From Nectonema munidae (lineage: Eukaryota > Nematomorpha > Nectonematoida > Nectonematidae), in the NCBI GenBank assembly GCA_030549495.1, contig JAUIRK010000952.1:1-64000 (forward strand): a stretch of DNA of 64,000 bases, written 5' to 3'. This document shows, piece after piece, positions 59,642-64,000 of the stretch. The translations under genes were made by a program, and so were the position numbers. How positions within the stretch are numbered: the first letter of the stretch is position 1; every line of letters starts with the position of its first letter. The notes beneath the pieces were generated by a model. The model ran no database searches. It was not told the DNA's origin and saw only the letters and a program-made list of their open reading frames with translations.

Positions 59642-59716
59642 ATGGTTATGCCAACCGTAGAAGAACTTAAACAATTTGCACTTAAAACCGGTGACGCGAA
59701 CCATTCAATGAACGTG
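59642..59716 (+). CDS. Candidate coding exon (25 codons)
   Basis: ATG at 59642 opens a frame MVMPTVEELKQFALKTGDAN followed by HSMNV, ending at a strong donor GTAAGT (59717-59722), phase 0. Codon usage and donor look exonic. It could be an alternative first exon of the Tip60-like gene, whose exon 2 at 61061 also starts in phase 0, or part of an unrelated gene. No family recognised. Confidence 0.35.
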
Positions 59717-60009
59717 GTAAGTCTGCAGAAAAAACAAGATAAATTAAATTTTATTCTCAATATCGATTCATTTTTAACGGTAATTTCAAAATAGTTTCAG
59801 TTAGTTAATCAAATACTAGCATTTGAGATATCTTTGTCAATATACTTTTAAATGCTTTCAATTATATCCATTATTGTAGCTTCTAGTTTTTCATAGAAGT
59901 TAAGGGAAACAGCATTTTTATTTTCTATTTTTCTTCCTAACCCACTTTAGTTCGCGATTTTCATTAATCTCTATTGAATTTCCTTGGAAATTCGAGTTCG
60001 TCCGCGTTC

Positions 60010-60854
60010 CTCTATGGCAGTGGTTCTTAACCTGGGGGTCGTTTGAAGTTTTTGCAGGGGTCATGAAAAACTTTTGGTATCAAAAAGTGTATCCTCATGA
60101 ACGTCTTCAATCAGTTGCAAAACTATTTCTATTTGATGTATTCATTAATTCTGATTGTATGATGCAATCAATTAATAATTTTGCCCTTAAAATCAAACAT
60201 CATTTTAAATCTCACACATGTTGCTTGCAATCAAGCAATTGAAAACTATTTTCCGAAGTTAAATAGCCGTTCTAATGACATTTGGATCACCCGACCTTTT
60301 TCAGTGAGCGAAAGTAGCATTGATGACTCTGATGTTGCTGCCAAAGTGGAGTTTCTTCAAATAAGAGAAGACAGTCAATTAAAACTCGATTTTTCCTAGC
60401 AAGCATTTCCATCATTCTGGGCCAAATTAAAAACCGTTTATCCTATTCTTTCCAAACGTGCTATCATTTTTTTGATACAGTCACCTTCAACTTATTGTTG
60501 CGAGACTGGATTTTGTGCAATGATGTCTTTAAAAACAAGTGCACGTAATAAGCTTGCAATTGATTCAGACACGAGATGCTGTCTGTCGAGCATTACACCA
60601 TGTTTTGAAAAACTTTTGTCTGACAAAGAATACTAGCCTTCGAATTAAATTATACTGAATTTGTTAGATTATATTAATTTAAATAAAATTTTTCAATTAA
60701 ACTCAAGTGTTTGTATTATAAAATATAACATGTAAATTTTCTTGTTTTTAACTTTAAACGGCTGAATCAAAAAGAATTTTATAGGGGTCATAAAAAAATT
60801 TCATAATATTTAGGGGTAAACAGATCCTAAAGGTTAAGAACCACTTCTCTACGG
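60010..60854 (+). mobile_element. Internally deleted hAT-Charlie element with 8-bp target duplication
   Basis: Element 60018-60846 begins CAGTGGTTCTTAACCTGGGG and ends in the complement of AAGTGGTTCTTAACCTTTAG. Flanking octamers CTCTATGG (60010-60017) and CTCTACGG (60847-60854) match at seven of eight positions, the hAT target-duplication length. The interior keeps only the transposase C-terminus. It sits directly upstream of the Tip60-like gene's first exon. Confidence 0.88.
60180..60640 (+). pseudogene. hAT-Charlie transposase C-terminal remnant
   Basis: ENYFPKLNSRSNDIWITRPF, then LQIREDSQLKLDFS, one in-frame stop at about 60397, then FWAKLKTVYPILSKRAIIFL and STYCCETGFCAMMSLKTSAR followed by NKLAIDSD. 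These are the C-terminal dimerisation motifs (the usual TYLCESGFSAL block) of ZBED/SCAND3-like Charlie transposases. The N-terminal two thirds are deleted within the element. Confidence 0.85.
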
Positions 60855-60942
60855 GAACAATAACCCTAAATCAGCTAATATAAAGAAATAACAAACTTTT
60901 TTAATCAAATAGCATTTTCATCATATTTCACAATACCTGGAA

Positions 60943-60975
60943 TTTTCGCGAAAATGAAAAATTCCAAGCGGGAAA
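60943..60975 (+). promoter_or_regulatory. Paired E2F-like sites at gene start
   Basis: TTTTCGCGAAAA (60943-60954) is a perfect palindrome, and GCGGGAAA (60968-60975) lies 13 bp on. Both fit the E2F/DP consensus TTTSSCGC or its complement. CpG-containing words are rare in this AT-rich window, so the pair stands out. They overlap the predicted first coding exon of the Tip60-like gene, implying a core promoter here. Sequence inference only. Confidence 0.45.
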
Positions 60976-63900
60976 TGCCTGAAAGGGTGAGTGTGTAATT
61001 TTTTACTTTTTAATTGATTCTATTATTTCCATGAATATTCTAAAATGAAGTCGTTTTTAGGATGAGGTGGTTCAGGAGGGAAGCAGACTTCCCGTCTTCC
61101 TGAAATCTTCCAATGAATGGGGTAAGCTTAGCTTTTGATGCATTTCCAGAATCCAAGACTTATTTAATTCTTTCTTTAGTGATGGCTGAAATTGTTTGCA
61201 TCAAACCTGAAGACGACCAGAATTTGTATTATGTCCACTTTATTGATTGTAATCAACTTACTCATTACTTCAAATATCCTAAAAAATATACGATTCACTG
61301 TCAATAATTTGGAAGTATGCTGTGATCAAATTAAAGTATTACTAATGAAATTTTCTAATTAATCGTCTGATCAGCAATGGTAATGCCCATGAACTACTGA
61401 GAAGTGTGTCAAACTTGGAACTTGATATATTTCATTATTGGCAGCGGGAATTATAAATTTATAAAAAACTTTTTTTTTGCATTTTTTAACTTTTAATTCT
61501 ACTCTCTAATTCTCTTATTTACTGGACATTCCATTTATGCTTCTAATATTTTTTTCACTAGACAATAAACGGCTTGATGATTGGCTTCCAGAAAGTTGCT
61601 TGAATAAAAGTGAAATTCAACAACCAATCAAAAATAATATTTCAGATACTGCTGACAAAGTATCCGCAACCCAACCAAGCTCAAATGTACTATTTTAGTA
61701 TAAGATTTGAAAAAGTACAATAACCTCGCTGAGGTGTGTCGAAATTTTCGTATCGAATACCACTAATATCCCTTATTCATCATTTATTCTCCATTTTTTT
61801 TATGTCACACTCTAATAATTTTTTTATTTCTTCTTTACTGTAACATAATGATGATGCGCGAAGGCTCTCAGATCAGCCAGTTCGAATCAGAGATGGGAAA
61901 CTATTTTCAGTTATCGGCCAGAATAATCAGACGATATCTAATGTAAAGCAGAAGATTTGTATTAAAAAGCATTGATAAACGCAGACGATTTTATTTTTGT
62001 AGAGTCGACTGTGATCGATAACCTGTTAATGTCTCTACTTAAGACTTAGCTGGTGGAAATTAAAATTCCGCTTTGTGAAAATTTAAAAACATATTAGTGA
62101 ATTGCAAATGCGCTTTTTCTCATTCACTCAACTTTACTAAAATATAATATTTCTGATTACAAGCGCTTTTTTTTGTTTTCATGCTTTTGAGCTGGCAAGG
62201 CGGAAAAGCTTTTCACGCCTTTAGTTTGAATGGGAATATTTTTTTTGTAAAAGTCAACATTTAATGGTGGAGTGTTATTGATGATTAATACAATTTTAAT
62301 ACTGCTTGTTTGTAATTTTTGGTCAATATATATTTTTAAATGAAAATTATAAAAGGACACTTTATTAAAATCACTTTAGTAAGCTCGCTCATATGCAAAC
62401 CGTCTTCACTATGAAAATGCTATGCAAAACGAATGGATATTTAGATCGCGTTTGTAAAGAAAAATTCTATATCCAAAGTTATCATTTTATAAAGCTCGAA
62501 GAAAGCAATTTTGTTGGAAACGTTTACTTGAGATTTTAATAAAGTGTCTTCTTATGATTTTCATTTAACTCTTTGTTTATTGGTTATCGTAAACACTTGT
62601 TTTTGATTCGCTAACGTGGATTTATTCGCATAAATCTATTATTCTCAGGAACACATTTTGCATGTGTGGATAATCCACAACGCAACTTTAGAAACATTGA
62701 GTTACAAAAATTTCTCTTAAATTAAAAGATATGTGTATATCTTATCTCTATTTCTTTAAAATACACTAATCTAAACTATTGCGTAACAGGTCGACTCAAA
62801 TGCAAATGTCAAGAAGGAAGATAAACAAGATACGTTGAAAAAGTGTGACAGCGTGGAAAGTTTTTCATCTGTAAGTTTCCTCTATTCTTTCATATGAACT
62901 TTTTTCAGTAATTTTTTTCTCTCTTGTCTAAATGATCATTTGCAGCAAAAATAAATACTTTTGAACTCTTTTTTTGCGCAGAACACAAAAATGAAAGAAA
63001 ATTTAGTAGTTATTGATTTCATTTTCTGAAAGTTGTCCAATCTGTAGCATTCTTAACTTGAAAACGAAAGAAACGAAGTTTCAAACAATTTGATTTAGAA
63101 ATCATTATTGATGATCAATAATTTAGATTTTTAGATAATTTTATTGAAGAGTATTATTGATGATCTCATCACTTTATAATGTAAGTAGTGTAATGAGTAT
63201 GACTTCATGCAAACAAGAACACGAAAAATAGTGTATACAAGTAATCTTATTTTATGAGATAAGCGCAAAAATTAGAAGATTGCCTTTTGGAGTAATTGAA
63301 ATAAGTTTAGAGTTGAGCACAATTTAAACATACCTTTGTTTTTCAAGCACTCCACTAAAGTGTAATTATTTTGAATATGTTGTTAATGATAAGATGTTTC
63401 TGATTGAAATTTTAATGTTCAAGCTTGATCGTTTTCTCTATTTCAATCTCCAAGATTTAGGTTTATCAAAGTCAAAGTCTCCGCGAATTAATATGACAAC
63501 TTTAAAGATTGATATAATATCTAATGATATCTCCCCGTATTTCGATATAACTTGATTAAAATTCTTACTTTTGTGTACATATCTACATAAAAATAATTAA
63601 CATTTATTCTGATGATATAAAAGTCTCCCTGTTTTGCAACACCACTATTTCCTCTCCAAGTTCAACCATATCAAGGTTTCAGAAAGCTTTATTAACATAT
63701 CCTAGGGACAACATTTAGGGATGGAGTAAAATTCCAGGGGTAGATTGTTCCTAACCTAGCATGCCCTAAATACTCGTAGTGATTTTTGAATGTTATCATC
63801 ATCCTCTTGATTCAGCAATTTTATCATTGCGTCTAAAAAGAATATATAATTTAAATTATTACTATATCTAAAAAGATGTCATCTATTATTGTTGACATTT

Positions 63901-64000
63901 AAAAAGCAACGCTCATTATAACCAACATCGATTTTCACATTCAAAAAAATTACTAAAATGATATGAAAACAAAAAATAACGGTAAACCCAAAAATTTACA
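60975..64000 (+). CDS. KAT5: Tip60/KAT5-like histone acetyltransferase, 5' exons (partial)
   Basis: Predicted exons 60975-60986 (ATG, donor GTGAGT; an upstream in-frame ATG at 60954 is possible), 61061-61121, 61180-61248, 61562-61686 (weak donor GTACTA) and 62790-62870 (donor GTAAGT). Phases 0, 1, 1, 0 are consistent. Spliced, it reads MPERDEVVQEGSRLPVFLKS, SNEWVMAEIVCIK, then YYVHFIDYNKRLDDWLPESC. This is the chromo barrel of Tip60-type MYST acetyltransferases (human: RLPVL...EWPLAEILSVK...FYVHYIDFNKRLDEWV). Tip60 acetylates histones H4 and H2A in the NuA4/TIP60 complex (family knowledge). The linker KKEDKQDTLKKCDSVESFSS follows; the zinc finger and MYST catalytic domain lie beyond the window. 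Confidence 0.8.
61906..62027. mobile_element. TTAA MITE, second subfamily, copy 2 (in Tip60-like intron)
   Basis: Reverse-orientation relative of 59289-59420: CAGTTATCGGCCAGAATAAT at left and GTCGACTGTGATCGATAACC at right, with AATCAGACGATATCTAATGT inside. TTAA survives only on the right. Located in the intron between exons 4 and 5 of the Tip60-like gene. Confidence 0.68.
62871..64000 (+). other. Intron of the Tip60-like gene, to window end
   Basis: AT-rich, no confident exon. A possible acceptor GCGCAG at about 62977-62982 precedes a short open stretch (AACACAAAAATGAAAGAAAA), but this is not enough to call. Confidence 0.4.

Overview
The window is AT-rich nuclear DNA from an animal, most likely an invertebrate and plausibly an arthropod. 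The evidence is spliced genes with GT-AG introns, an intact spartin gene, the start of a Tip60-type histone acetyltransferase gene, and a large load of DNA transposons (piggyBac, hAT, Tigger/pogo), LINE pieces and tRNA-derived SINEs. Nothing bacterial or organellar was seen. No LTR retrovirus-like element, Polinton or CRISPR array was recognised.

Layout: (1) 1-7978 is a near-identical direct copy of 35783-43766. It carries LINE remnants, a SINE, a foldback element, a minisatellite and, at its right edge, the last 17 codons of spartin. (2) 7979-11741 is a truncated copy of a large TTAA-type (piggyBac-like ends) element filled with two roughly 150-bp tandem arrays; its full-length relative is at 20209-25606. 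(3) 11750-20200 is a transposon graveyard: a SINE, a 168-bp tandem repeat, an hAT-like transposase, a Tigger MITE, an hAT-Charlie remnant with a nested TTAA MITE, a piggyBac non-autonomous element, an hAT MITE and a piggyBac transposase tail. (4) 25711-32995 holds a four-exon gene for a predicted 161-residue secreted protein with an EMI-like CC...GCP motif; its promoter abuts the full-length satellite element, and its introns hold MITEs and another satellite-element fragment. (5) 34600-36770 has a SINE and two LINE reverse-transcriptase pieces lying tail to tail. (6) 43716-45359 is intact spartin on the minus strand, which marks the 35783-43766 copy of the duplication as the source. (7) 46981-51705 holds a broken Tigger element, an hAT C-terminus, a fourth satellite-element copy and an hAT transposase C-terminal half. 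(8) 51706-55060 has no recognised gene, with a strongly G-poor stretch near 53080-54700. (9) 55921-58266 is a DNA element with roughly 95-bp imperfect terminal inverted repeats around a zinc-finger-containing ORF family whose transposon superfamily I cannot assign. (10) 60943-62870 holds the first exons of a Tip60/KAT5-like gene (chromo barrel), with two E2F-like sites at its start; the gene runs off the right edge.

The host genes are separate housekeeping or secreted-protein genes, not an operon. What links the window is mobile DNA: TTAA-target elements recur at every scale, from 130-bp MITEs to a 5.4-kb satellite-bearing element, and one of these satellite elements forms the breakpoint of the recent segmental duplication.
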